NCBI GenBank assembly: GCA_008508345.1
Contig: QNGE01000438.1
Location: 167,068-231,067, forward strand
DNA from: Paragonimus westermani
Lineage: Eukaryota > Platyhelminthes > Trematoda > Plagiorchiida > Troglotrematidae
Direction of reading: 5' to 3'
DNA length: 64,000 bases
The notes beneath the pieces were generated by a model that saw only the letters and a program-made list of their open reading frames with translations, ran no database searches and was not told the origin of the DNA. Shown in pieces: positions 1 to 12,399 of the stretch; positions within the stretch are counted from its first letter, which is position 1, and each line of letters begins with the position of its first letter. A program made the position numbers and the translations under genes.

Positions 1-117
1 CGTTTACTAACCTATCCAGATAGCCCGTGCAAAATGGGATACTTAATGCACAGCCGACATCTTGTGGAAAACTAGACTTCACCAATCGGGATCTTTCATT
101 AAACTCAATAAATATAA

Positions 118-357
118 GGATTACTGATGACTAGTCGGGGATTTGGTTTATTTTCAAGTTGACCATCACTCACATTTGATCGCAGCCTTCGCATTCAGAT
201 AAACTTGAAAATAAACCAAATCTTCGACTACTCATCAGTAATCCAAAATATCGCCCTGCAGGTTTAATGAGTTCAGTGATCTCGATCTGTCTCGGAAGTC
301 CTAATCGCGGGGTTATCTATTGGAGTTAACAGGCAGTAACTGTGTCTCCTCTCGAGA
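118..357 (+). mobile_element. Hammerhead SINE-like repeat, 5' part (interrupted)
   Basis: An inverted repeat at 118-161 and 200-244 is followed by about 110 bp that match 25648-25765 closely. In the copy at 25.6 kb the same sequence runs straight on into tRNA-like boxes and a hammerhead; here it is broken at the assembly gap and resumes at about 1535. It is therefore the upstream part of the same repeat unit, split by the PLE fragment and the gap. Confidence 0.7.
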
Positions 358-1042
358 NNNNNNNNNNNNNNNNNNNNNNNNNNNNNNNNNNNNNNNNNNN
401 NNNNNNNNNNNNNNNNNNNNNNNNNNNNNNNNNNNNNNNNNNNNNNNNNNNNNNNNNNNNNNNNNNNNNNNNNNNNNNNNNNNNNNNNNNNNNNNNNNNN
501 NNNNNNNNNNNNNNNNNNNNNNNNNNNNNNNNNNNNNNNNNNNNNNNNNNNNNNNNNNNNNNNNNNNNNNNNNNNNNNNNNNNNNNNNNNNNNNNNNNNN
601 NNNNNNNNNNNNNNNNNNNNNNNNNNNNNNNNNNNNNNNNNNNNNNNNNNNNNNNNNNNNNNNNNNNNNNNNNNNNNNNNNNNNNNNNNNNNNNNNNNNN
701 NNNNNNNNNNNNNNNNNNNNNNNNNNNNNNNNNNNNNNNNNNNNNNNNNNNNNNNNNNNNNNNNNNNNNNNNNNNNNNNNNNNNNNNNNNNNNNNNNNNN
801 NNNNNNNNNNNNNNNNNNNNNNNNNNNNNNNNNNNNNNNNNNNNNNNNNNNNNNNNNNNNNNNNNNNNNNNNNNNNNNNNNNNNNNNNNNNNNNNNNNNN
901 NNNNNNNNNNNNNNNNNNNNNNNNNNNNNNNNNNNNNNNNNNNNNNNNNNNNNNNNNNNNNNNNNNNNNNNNNNNNNNNNNNNNNNNNNNNNNNNNNNNN
1001 NNNNNNNNNNNNNNNNNNNNNNNNNNNNNNNNNNNNNNNNNN
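358..1042. other. Assembly gap (N run)
   Basis: There are 685 unresolved bases. The gap lies inside a PLE reverse transcriptase remnant and next to a repeat, so a repeat-caused assembly break is likely. Confidence 0.99.
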
Positions 1043-1534
1043 TGCTAATGAGCTACACTCTAACTTTGCCATAAAGATATCAGCCAACAATGGGCCTAGT
1101 GGCGACCCCATTGCTACTCCGTCCTTTTGACGGTATAACTTGCCAGAGAACTTAAACTGAACGTTGTGTGTGCAGAGATATAGTAACTGCTTTAATTCTT
1201 CTACTGGTATTCCCACATTGATATTATTACTTTCAATGTACTGTCCGAGAAACTCAATCATTTCATTGAGTGGGATATTAGTGAAGAGAGATATGACGTC
1301 AAGTGAGAATAAACGCTTGCCTAGTACGTTCAGCTGCTTTAATGTTTCAACAAATTCGAAGGTATCTCTCAAGCTGTAAATGGCTAGTTTTTTCCTAACT
1401 GGCCCTAACAGCGTGGCAAGCCATTTTGCCATTGCGTGGTACGGAGAATTGCGCATATCTAAAATCGATCGTAGTGGTACACCGTTTTTATGTAACTTGG
1501 GTAACCCGTAGAGTCTAAGAATAACAGTGATCAT
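1043..1534 (-). mobile_element. Penelope-like element, reverse transcriptase fragment
   Basis: A minus-strand open frame with the PLE RT signature: YGLPKLHK near the start, then LRSILDMRNSPYHAMAKWLA, the first catalytic-Asp motif FSLDVISLFTNIPL, and DGVAMGSPLGPLLADIFMA. The next catalytic motif (YxDD type) would lie in the N gap. On the far side of the gap the sequence is SINE-like repeat, not PLE, so the copy is truncated within the gap. This identifies a reverse transcriptase of the Penelope clade; it is not a functional gene here. Confidence 0.92.
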
Positions 1535-1800
1535 TGCTCACAAGCGAGAATGGTTGAGCGTTCACATTTGATAAATCGGTCGTGCCTAATATGAGGTCAA
1601 TGGCGCAGTGGTCAACACGGTTACCTCATGAATGGAATGGCCGGAGCTCAAATCCCGGCCGTGGCAAGGATATGCACTACTGACGAGCTCTAATGAGAGC
1701 GAAACTCGAGTCTAGTGCTTCTTTTCGAAAGAAGCCGGCTGGATAGTTTATCTGAATGCGGGGGCTGCGATCAAATATGAGTGATGGTCAACATGAAAAT
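1535..1800 (+). mobile_element. tRNA-derived SINE-like repeat with hammerhead ribozyme
   Basis: This resumes the repeat unit interrupted at 357. A tRNA-like A box (TGGCGCAGTGGTC at 1601-1613) and a B box-like word (GGAGCTCAAATCC at 1643-1655) are followed by a complete hammerhead motif (1674-1718). Next come a CTTCTTTTCGAAAGAAG hairpin and the start of the unit's tail, which is truncated at about 1798. The arrangement resembles the schistosome SM-alpha family (Pol III promoter plus hammerhead), although the ribozyme sequence differs. Confidence 0.85.
1674..1718 (+). ncRNA. Hammerhead ribozyme (type A), complete
   Basis: Stem I is GCACTA (1674-1679) with TAGTGC (1713-1718), six perfect pairs. 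The core CTGACGA is at 1680-1686. Stem II is GCTCT (1687-1691) with AGAGC (1696-1700), five perfect pairs and an AATG loop. The core GAA is at 1701-1703. Stem III is ACT (1704-1706) with AGT (1709-1711) and a CG loop. The cleavage base is C1712. Every conserved hammerhead core position is present. The very short, self-complementary stem III is the kind that often acts better as a dimer. Self-cleavage itself is inferred. Confidence 0.92.
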
Positions 1801-4800
1801 ATGAAGATTTATATTTGTGCCTAGCCCAAACCGCCATTTCATTAAAGCTTTGTAAATCTGCAGCTACAACAGAGCTGATAACTTGCACGGAACATCGTCA
1901 ATCTTACAGATGTGTGCAATATGGAACAATCTACCAGTCTTTTGTAACGTCGTCAACGATGGGAGAGTGTGTGTGGTGACTTGAAACACATATTCCTGGA
2001 CCTAAGCCAGGGTTTTAGATACCTCAACGGTCAGAATCATTAGGGTAACGTAAAGATACACCCAAACTCTCATCTGTTGCTGATATGCTATTGCCCATCG
2101 GATGATTATATCCACTTGAATAAAATTCGTGTTTATTTTGCCGAAACTCGTTACTGCATTTTCACTGCAAGTCGTCGAAAGCATAACCAGTTGTGTATGA
2201 GCGTCATTACTGAGCTCAATCTTATCAGTTAAGTATTATCGAATTACTGGCCTAATACTCATCAGTTGTGAGTTGTGATCAGCGCATTTGAAACTAAAGT
2301 CCCCTGGTTTTCACCAAAGTGAGATACTCAGCTTGTAGGTATCCTGATCTAAGAAACGATTTCTATGCTGTAGATATAACATACGCTGCACTCGTAAATA
2401 CAGCAGATTGTATCCATTGTGTGATGATGGCTACGTACTCCGTTTCTTCCGTACTACTTCCTAGCTGTATGGTCCATCGCTTTGGATTATAAACTGTTTG
2501 CTTCTGTTTTCTAATCATTTATATTTGTACCAACTGAATTGTGCTGTGTTAACGCCCAGTGTTAATACAGTAATTTTCCACAGTGCAATTATATCCCCCG
2601 TTTTGCTGCATAACGTTGTTGGGCAACGATTACTCTTCCTTTAAATTTCTTTGAAGCGCCTTGGTATTCTCGTCCCTAATGCAACAATTCTTCGTCTCAA
2701 CATTAGAACAGTTTGCAGTAAAATTGACGCTTTTCATCTAATACCCAGTAAATTCAATCGTTCATTCTTTGTACGTAAAATCTTATGCTTGTGCGATCTC
2801 ATCTGATCAAACAAATTTCTCAAGCACTGTCTTTCTTTTACCATTATGACGGCTGAACTGTGTCTACTACAAAATCTAACTCACAACAAAAATCACATGG
2901 AGTAATGTCCCCGGATAACACAACCGTCAATGTTTTCCCCCATACAACTCCGAATTGTTTGTTTTGGTCACGATGTCACATATCACATATCTGATCCGAC
3001 AGACGCCCCCATTTCTTACAAAAAGCTCAGTACCATCGACCTTGACAAAGTTCAAGATGACTTAAAGGAAATATTCGCTAGTAAATAGCTTAACAACATC
3101 GAATAAAAGGTGACTGTTATTCAGGCAGAATGTCTGAATTCTGAACACTTACATCTGCCCAGAGTTCAGATAGTTCTGAATTATAGCTATTCGAGTATAG
3201 TGTTCAGAGTTCACGAGAAAAGAAAACAACTGTGTGAGGTCGAGAGACAATTTTTGTGCAGAAGCATTTATATGCAATCACAACAACAATGAGTGTTATC
3301 TGCACGCTTCTACAAAGCGCTGTAATAAAATCTGCCGTGACTGTTGTAGAATGTTCTGAGGACATTCTCAGGAGAACAGTATTATCATGTCATAGAAAGC
3401 TAGGCATTAAATCTGAAAGTTGAAACCTAGGCGAAATATAGAACGTAATTGTCCGGCAGTTACTTCAGTCTCTCGAATTCTCTGTTGTGTGCTGAGGTAA
3501 ATACGAAATACGCAGAGCGTTTGAGTGCACCGTTTAACTCATCCAGTGAACAAAAAATCCCGACATCATTCGCTGTTTAAGTTTACACTTACACTTCAAC
3601 AAATCAGTGTGAACACAGTGCATGTTTGAACCAGTGGACATCTACTGTACTGAAGTTGACCGTTGGTTGGCAACAAACGAATGGAAGAACTGAAGACTCT
3701 TGTACCTTTTTATGTTGTCAAAGTCGTATATATAATAACTAACCCCGGGTTGAACTTTGTGTTAACTGGTCCATCAGTAAGAAAGTGAGTGTGTGAAGAC
3801 GATTCAAAACTTGGCAATTTTTTCATTGATCCCCACATGCAGACCTGCGGTGCTTATAACTTTTGCTTAAATGTTCATAGATGTATTTATGAATGTACAT
3901 TTGTAGATATTTATGAATAACATTGATAATTACATTTTTGTAACACAGCGAACTCAATCCCTTCTGGCGTGCATGCTGTATGCATTGTTTCTAACCGAGG
4001 TCTACTCTCTGCGTTTCGGTCCGGAGTGCAATGACATGGTGAAAAATATAGCTCAAGAATGTGTTTCACGCTTTTACAGTACACTGCGATGCGGTAAGCC
4101 GTGTTTAAAATTGAATGTATATGAAAGCCATAGCTTTAATATGTTCTACGAGATAAGAGTGTGTTAATTGTGGAGCTAAAACTTCAGATAGATTGAATAA
4201 TAAAATCTTGAATATTTTCGTCAAAACAAGCTCGTTTTGAACGTCAAAACTCTGAAAAAATCCTGTGGACCTTATTTGTCATAGGATATCAACCGTAATG
4301 ACACGAATTTCGGATTGCATGTAATCTCATTTGGTGTGTGGCTGCTTTCTATATGATCAGGGCCACCTGTTGGTGATGGACTGAAGACCCTCATCCAGAA
4401 CTGTCATGATTGTCCAAGTTGCAAACTTTCGTATCAGCGTTGCGTTACCAGCAAATTACGTACTGGACCTGTCAGTCAATGTTCAATGGCTCAGTCTTTG
4501 TTGAAATCACTACGACGTTCCCTTCCAAGCTCTGGATATTTCACACCACACAAGTAACAGACACATTTACCAAGCGTCATCTTATTTGGTGTTGTCTAAT
4601 TAAGTGTATATTATCTGTTGTACTCCTTTGTGTTTTTTCTATTGATGTGATTCACCTCCGGAAATTTGCTAGATGTGTATCATTTGCTGATTGCTTTGTA
4701 TGGAACGGTTTGGGGGTGTTAAGTGAGTTTAAAGCCCTATTGGCGTGATCGTTAGCAGAAACGTTGAGCGGAAAACGTTTAAAACCTCGAAATAGTTCAC

Positions 4801-7066
4801 TGAGTTACACCTTTCTTTAGGATCACAAAGTCATCTGACCTATAGGTAACGGTTTACCAATCGCAGACCGCGAGTATAATTGTGATCCTACGGCGTTTTC
4901 GTTGCCATATAACGTTTTCACACATCCAAACCAAACATTAATTCTGATTTCCGAGTTGATGCCAATAGGTATAAATTAGAACCGCTAACCGCATGCAACC
5001 AAAGCCATACTTTTTTCGAGTGCAACTGTTTCACAACTTGCTGTCGTGAAACTTCCGGAGCCATGAAGAGAACTTCCAACTTAAGGTATATGTTAATAAT
5101 ACTTGTGTAATATATTTAACGACTAATCTTTTTCAGTCACTTATCACCGGACTTATAAAAAAATCAAACCAACCCAATTCCATGAAATAGTTTGTTCTAT
5201 GCATCCCAAAAGGTTAATCTTCAAAATTTTACGTCTGTATCTCCTCAATAAATGGGTAACGATTAGCCAAATGGGCTTATGAAGTAAAACACTAGGTATA
5301 ATTAGGGACACTGAGGAAAAACCACGAAAATTGGTAGCAGCTGATATCACATGTGAAATGGTTCTGTTGACTTAGTTTTAAGATATTTCAACAATAAGAA
5401 GGTTGAGTTCGCGTAAAATTTGAACCAATAAAGAATGACGGAGGAATAGCAGAAACAGGTAGGTTGATTTGAAGGTTTTCGGTAGGCTGTATCAGTTAGG
5501 ATTTTTGCTGGAAATTTCTCGCACATTGTGGATGATGAGACAATGAAATTCAGCGAACTGCTGTTCCCACTGCAGTTGAATGGATAGTATAGGGACCTGA
5601 CGAATTAGTCCTTTGGCAACAAACCGAGGGGGGGAATGCAGAGGATATATCTGATGAGGGATCACATAAGCCCCAACAAATCGGCTAGTCACGTGTTGGA
5701 AAAGTTGAGGAACTGAGGGAGCCGAATATTAAAACAAAAACGTTGTACTGTCGTTAACGTCAATAGCGTTAAATAATCCAAAATCTTTCCGTGTATAAAC
5801 CATAAAGTAAGCAAGACGGATGTTCATAACTGACATGAAGATAAAAGCATGCACCGAAAAGATTCCCATGTTTATTCCTTTTCATAATCGCAAACAGAAT
5901 ATCAACAGTATCAGTAGCCTCCAAAATGAAACATACTCCAGGGATAGCACTTGCTGACTTTGGGAAAAAGATTCAACAATATCGAGGGAATTTCAGTCAG
6001 ATACAGTCTCTATATAGTACAGTGAATGCATATATATCACTGAACCTGTAGAATTAAGCTCCTCTGCGAAACTATTTTGAACACTGTGCCTGAAAATCGC
6101 GTGGCGGAATTTTTCGCTCCTAAACGCTGATATGCTCAGATGGGTACGTAAATTTACTCCGGTGGATAGATGCATGAGAGAAGGTTTCCAACTGTGTAAC
6201 TAAAACCGTGCAGTTTCCAGGAACAACCACTGGAAGTGTTCGTGGAGAGGAGAAAAACAAAAGTTTGTGTTGTGGTAATATTCGTAGGTTTATTACCTCG
6301 GGTTTTGGCTTTCTCTCTTCCATCGAGCAGGACGTTTAGATTACAAACATCTTTTCACCATGAACATACACACTTAACCACCCAAACGATAATGACTGTC
6401 TTATTTGTTAACAAAATGCCAAATTCTGCGGACAGTTGAAAGTCCAACAGAGGTGTAGTATTTTAATGATCAATGTTGATTTTATCTCTTCTGATGTTAC
6501 CCTCTGGACTCTGGTTTTTTGAAAACCATGAACACGTGCTTGCAATCGACATAACATCTAAAAACCTTAAAATCCTTTGACTTAATCTAATGTTGTCAAT
6601 TTTCTTCGGGTTGGAAGTTTGTTGAGACTAGCGAAGTAGGCTAAGTTGGCGCGTGTATGCTGGTACGTCCGACAGGTAAGTGTTAAACAAGACAATAATC
6701 ACCCAGTTATGTCATTTTTGTCCATCTAAATAGCACTAACCTAGGCATTTCACACGAAAGCGTGCAAGACAGACCCTGAAACATTTCCAGTAGTGGCTGT
6801 TTAGTCTGACGAGATGTAATTTCGAGCAATAATGAACGATCATATACTTGTAGTCCGGCTAACAATCGAGAGTGGCATTGCAAGGGCGATCTTTCGGATA
6901 TTCATCGATAATTCATGATGGAAGGAGTCCGATATGTGGCTGGAAGTGAAGACAGGTGTGGACTGTTCACTTATGATTTTGAGTTGGCTTAGGACTGACT
7001 AATTCGCAAGAACGCGCATCGTCAATTTGACCTTTTGGTGTTTTCAACAATAAATATTAATGAGAC
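1801..7066. other. Unrecognised non-coding stretch
   Basis: No gene, RNA or element is recognised apart from a possible secreted-protein exon at 3913-4093, treated under findings. Composition is A+T-leaning, with short scattered frames only. Confidence 0.6.
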
Positions 7067-7227
7067 TTTTGGTATTGGTATGTTCGCCAAACTTGGCATT
7101 TAGGTTGCAAGCGAGGTGACATCATCATTGCGTAAGTGATTCAGCGCTGTCAACTATACCCTAAAACACTTACGCACTGATAAAACGTTTGCAATCTAAA
7201 TGTTCGGCGAACATACCAATACCAAAA
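7067..7227. repeat. Foldback (MITE-like) element, 161 bp
   Basis: The ends TTTTGGTATTGGTATGTTCG (from 7067) and its complement ending at 7227 pair over about 40 bp with few mismatches. An inner second inverted word (GCGTAAGTG / CACTTACGC) extends the stem. No open frame is present. It could be a non-autonomous DNA transposon or another palindrome; no clear target-site duplication is visible. Confidence 0.75.
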
Positions 7228-10200
7228 CCATCAACCCGAGCTACGAACAACATCACCACTGTTCCCAACCGTCATAACCTAATGAGCCCATTAACTAGCC
7301 TCTTCGGTAAATATGACCAATTAAAAGTATCGTGATCTGTCTCAAATCTTCTATGTCAATTTACCATTCCTACTGTCCAAAATCTTCCAGACTACTAATA
7401 ATTTTGTTCTCCGAAACATATTGGGCACATTCAGTGATAAAATTAACTTTCTGTGCTATACATCGATCACCAACTTCAAACATGTTGACCGATGTATGGA
7501 TTAAACCGTGTTATAAGTTTTTCTAGAGTCAGCTGAATGAGCTAACTGATCCGAAACTGAGCCACATTGTCTAGTGTGCCGATTATCACTGATGTGATGT
7601 ATACCTCTTCACAATACATGATTACAATGAGGACAGACAACAATCCATTTACTGATATTGCTGGCTAAACTGTCTGGTTAAGCTGGCATCCACAATCCGT
7701 TTTATATAATTTTTAACAGATGTTACTGATAGCTGTTAATTCTAAATCCTCTTCCACCATACTCATCATGTTTATGAGCTAACCTTCCACCATTGAGTAA
7801 TATACTATTCTCAATAGCCAGGTTACAACGATTGTACTTTGAAATGAACTTCTGAATTGTGTGCACCTTCCACTAAGAATCCAGGAAGCGTATGTCACGT
7901 GTGCCGTCGGAAAACACCTACAGTCTGAAAAGTCACCGCTATTTTTATGACATGTTTAATCTTCAGGTGATGCTCCCCGACCAAGGACGTTGTTACCTTT
8001 CGGACGTCTGACGACAAGCTGTCAGACGGTTGGGCAGCTGTTTTAGTCGCATGTTTGTGGGTGGTCCACCTTCACGTTTTAAATATGACACCATTATTGA
8101 CCAAAAACATGGAGCTTCACATCGCTGTTTTGTACAGAACGCGATCGACTTTGTGTGGTCTGAATGAGCGGGTTTGTGTTCCCGTCACGAAACAAACGTC
8201 TGCTTTGACGAGCACTTACCCCATATGTTGACATCACTGCCAGTCCATTGTGCGCAACTAAATTTTCTGTGGCAGCGAAACTGTTTCAGTGAAAACACCA
8301 CCTCGTTTTTTTTCTTTATTTGTTAGTTAGATCCATGTGTTCCGAACACATATAGCAATTAACTTTGCGGATAGACCAAAGCCCAGTGGAAAACAAATTG
8401 TGCTACTGCGGTCATTTGATTGCTTTTAGAAAAATTTACAATAAACAATGGTTGCATCAAATCTCCTTGAAACAGCTTTCAAAACCGTGTGGGAGTTCCT
8501 GTTGCGCTTGTTTGGTTTAGATAGATGCAGTCTAAACAGATGATTTACAGTGCTATACGCAACTGTATTCGACGTAATCAGTTATTGACGCCCTCCTGTT
8601 GATAGCCCTGTGTATATAAACGGTTTCGGTCGGAAACAAGCATAAGATGGCTACCCAAAGTTTGTCCGAGTAAAATGTGTAGTCTCTTCTGGTGTCACGC
8701 AACCACCCTATCCCTACTCAATGGACTTTAGCGTCAAAGAGGGTTGAGACATTTTGTTTTATGCTGCCACATTAGTTGCTAGGATTTTTATTGCAAAAAA
8801 CTGAGGTATTAAATTGAATTGAGGTTTGACTGGGAAACAGTTTTTCAGAGGCCAACTGAACAGTTCAGGACTCCACGGACGATGTATTCCAGTAAACTCG
8901 AGCTTGAGGCACTATATCTTCGTGGTAAACATGACTGCCACACTTCGTCCCCTTTTGTTATGCAATATTGTTATTCCAATATCCTGTACAGCTGAAACAT
9001 GCTACTCAAAAATACACGTTCCAATTCCCGTAAGTTTGAGCGTTATTCCATACTGTTCAATTTTAATTTCAACAATTTTGTTTGAAAATTGTGGTTTTAC
9101 CTGCCAACGTGAATTTCCTAAAATACAGGTCGGGTTTGAGAATGGTCATCAACTGGATTACAACCAATAACTGAGCACAATTTGAAGCTTCGGAAAGAGA
9201 AAATCTCCGGTACCGAATAACCGTTCCGAATCAGGTTAATTTACTGGCGTTGTCCATAAGTACCCCATCTACTGTGTCAATTTCCAACGAGTACAAAGCT
9301 CGTGCAGAAACAGGGCATACCAAGGGCCTGCGAGCACAAAAACGTCGTACTTACTTCTCGACTGAGAAAAAATAGGCTTTCAACTCCATTTCTGAGACCA
9401 CCCGACGTGGAGACTTCTTCCAATCTCTAAGAACATATCGAGGTATTCAAGAAGTACTATTCGGTTGCACGCAACGTTGCACTACCTATCCAGCATCCCA
9501 CTTTACATCTGCGAAACTTCCGGCAACCAATCCTTACGGTTGACTTTTCCGTACTAAATATAGAAGTCCTTTTTGCTGAACGTTAATCCATATAGTATGA
9601 CGGGTCAAGATAAGATCTACATTGAGATCTTCAAAGAAACAGCAGACATTCTGAAGAAACCCCTTTGCAAACTGTTTGAACAGACACAACAAAATGAAAT
9701 TCCAATTAGAGAAGTATCTGAAATTGAGCAGGCGCAGACAAGAACTGGGCGTGTGGAGAGGAAGAAACGTCATCACTACGACCAACATTTATATTTGTGG
9801 TGGGTGTGGTCATTTTAACTCATAGCCGAACATTGTGTTACTGCTGTTTTACCGCATGAATAATCATGTTGTGCGTGATACTGATTATACTACGACTTCG
9901 TCAGCTAGTGTTGCGTATCCACTACTGTCACGTTTTGCACATCAAATTACAACCCGTAATTTCTATTGTTTTTGAACCTTTCACCCCTCCCAAGTTTACA
10001 TGTACACTTGATGTTTGAGCCACGTGAATCATTAAAGCACTTTTTCTCCAAGATCGTAAGCCATGTTTTCTCCCTCTGCTTTTTGTCGCCTGTATGCTGA
10101 TTCTTGGAAATTTTAAGGCCAACGGAAGCAAGCATTTATTTCAGCCTACCTCCGGTATTCTCTGTCATCACAGTTATCCCGCTTGTAAACTCACGATGAA

Positions 10201-12399
10201 AAGTATCCAATGGATACCATCATTCATTGTAGTAGAATTCTAAACCAATACACTCTCACCGACAACTGTGAGTCACCCCCTCTAATTTTCATCAAATCTT
10301 GGCTTTGTGTCCGTACCTAATCTTTATCTGGTGTATAGACCCATTACGCCGTAGTGTAAACCATCGTCGTGAGCCAAGAACGCGGTTGGCACAACGGTTG
10401 TTTATTCGGGAAACCAACCCATGGGCTATGCGTTTCAACAGAACCACAAACAGAAACACTCATCTACGCGCCACACTCATCTCAGAACGCCACGGTTGCC
10501 ACGGGCGTCCATGCTCAGTTCCTTTGTGTGGCAAAAACCATTTCATGCGATTCTGCACTCCAAGTTTCATTCTTGTATCTTTCCCGCGGCCACTTTGATG
10601 TCAAAGCCCATGTTCTTGCCCTACAACTGAATAGTAGCGGTGTGAGTAGTATAGTGCGATCGTTCGTCCTCACACTACCTTACGGTGTGGAAACTAGCTC
10701 TAGGTTTGAGGTAAGTATATTTCCGATAGTCGATTGTCACGGCATGTTGAATAATCATGAGATTGTTGTGCCTCATTTTTCGTTATCTTCCACATTTAAA
10801 CCGCATTAATCATCTTCGCTCTGATCTCAGCTGCTGTTATCATTTGCCGCACTATTATTCTGTATGAGCCCTGTAAACTTGTGGATGTTAAAGTTGTATA
10901 TTTTCTTTCCATATTTTTCCTTGAGCCACTTGTAATTTCTATCATTTATCGATGCACGGAAAAACCTTTTCCCGCGACTCAACCAATAAATGTGACATGC
11001 AGGCCAGCCGTTTCCGCTCAAACTGTCCGTAGCACTTGTGTCCCGAATCTGGAGCAATATGGAGATACCGGGGAATATCGTTCTTCCGAGGTAGGGGTTC
11101 GAACAACAGCCCCGAAAAGAGGAACAATACAAACAAGCATGAGTCGAAGGCCCGGTAAGCCATGCACGCGACTTACATAAACGAAAGCTAAGAAGGCACA
11201 GACAACACAGCAGCACGCCCCGTTACACAATTCAAATTCTATCCGTGCGCGCTCGCTGGTTTCGGTTGCGCGTTACAATAAACATTTGTTTGAGTGACCT
11301 CGATTCCGTCGAATCCTCCCCCATAGCTGATAAGTGCTTAGGTGTTGATTTTGCTGTATAGTCTCATTGTTTGCTCACTTTCTGAGAAGATTTCACATCC
11401 CAGGGGAGACTTATTCTTTATGCAGTTATTCGATTAATACCATATTAAATTCGATTTTTATGAGCCTACTCTCATTAGTCGTTTCGAAATTCTGACTATA
11501 TCCTCCGCTGTTGGATGTTGAGAAGGACATTTATTGGATCAGCAGACTACATGTATCTCAGCGTGAGCTTGGATCGATAATGAACAGTTTAGCATTATTC
11601 ACATTCCTGAATATTCGACCGGGGTACCTTGCTCTTCAAGAAGTAACTAAATTCTCCTGACATGGAATTCCGGTATTCTTCGAGAACGATGAGGCTCACC
11701 ATTGTGAAAGTCGCCACTGATCACGATAATTGCAGGTTTAGTGAGGCTAATCATGCTCCTCTGGACAGAATGTGATGGTGAGCAATCAGGCACTTCTCTT
11801 TCAACCGGGGCGGCGGCAATGTCCCCTCCTCTTGCACAGAAATTAGCTAGACAGTCATACCTATGATGACTTTCCTGTTTCTGTTAACCCTAATTCTTCG
11901 ACACTCACGAGCGATTCGTTTACTCCAAAGGCTTTAAATGTTTCCTAAATCCTTCTTGATGTTAGGGTTACACCCGGGCCGAGTGGTGTTGGATGAGATT
12001 ATTTTTGTTTTTGATCACTGGGGATAAGCAAGGATCCTGCCTGGGATAGCGTGGCTGTTCCACAGAAAAAGAGGAGTGTGTTCAAATTCACAACGGTTTT
12101 TACCGCTCGGCTTAATCGTGATCTGATGGGTGCTTCTGACAGTGTCTGCAACGACCTGATGGATGAAAACTGATTTTGAGAATGGAGGGTCTAGGTATGA
12201 CGTGTAGACTACTCGGGCTCCACAACAGACACCGTGAGACGGTGAGCTCTGAACACTTTCCTGCTGCTGGAACTGGAGTAAATGCTGTGTTGAGGGATAA
12301 TATCAATCCTCCCACTCAACGGCGGGCCTCCGCAGCAATCCTCCTTAGTTTAGTACCTGTTGAGCTGCTACAAAGGTACCCGGACAGCTGATTCTTGGA
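7228..12399. other. Unrecognised stretch, GC-richer block at 10.3-11.3 kb
   Basis: No protein family is recognised. From about 10290 to 11310 the composition is more GC-rich, with overlapping frames of 100-146 codons on both strands. It ends in a GC-rich run followed by an AATAAA at about 11278, and could be an LTR or leader of the BEL/Pao remnant downstream. This is only a suggestion from composition and position. Confidence 0.4.

Noticed and set aside
200..246. CTGATGAGTAGTCGAAG on the minus strand of the SINE tail
   Set aside because: The base after GAA is G, so the required A15.1-U16.1 pair cannot form; the same holds in the copy near 25630.
320..1130. Open frames running across the N gap
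   Set aside because: They are open only because N has no stop codons.
5640..5680. CTGATGAGGGATC word resembling a hammerhead core
   Set aside because: No GAA box follows at a usable distance and no stem I can be formed.
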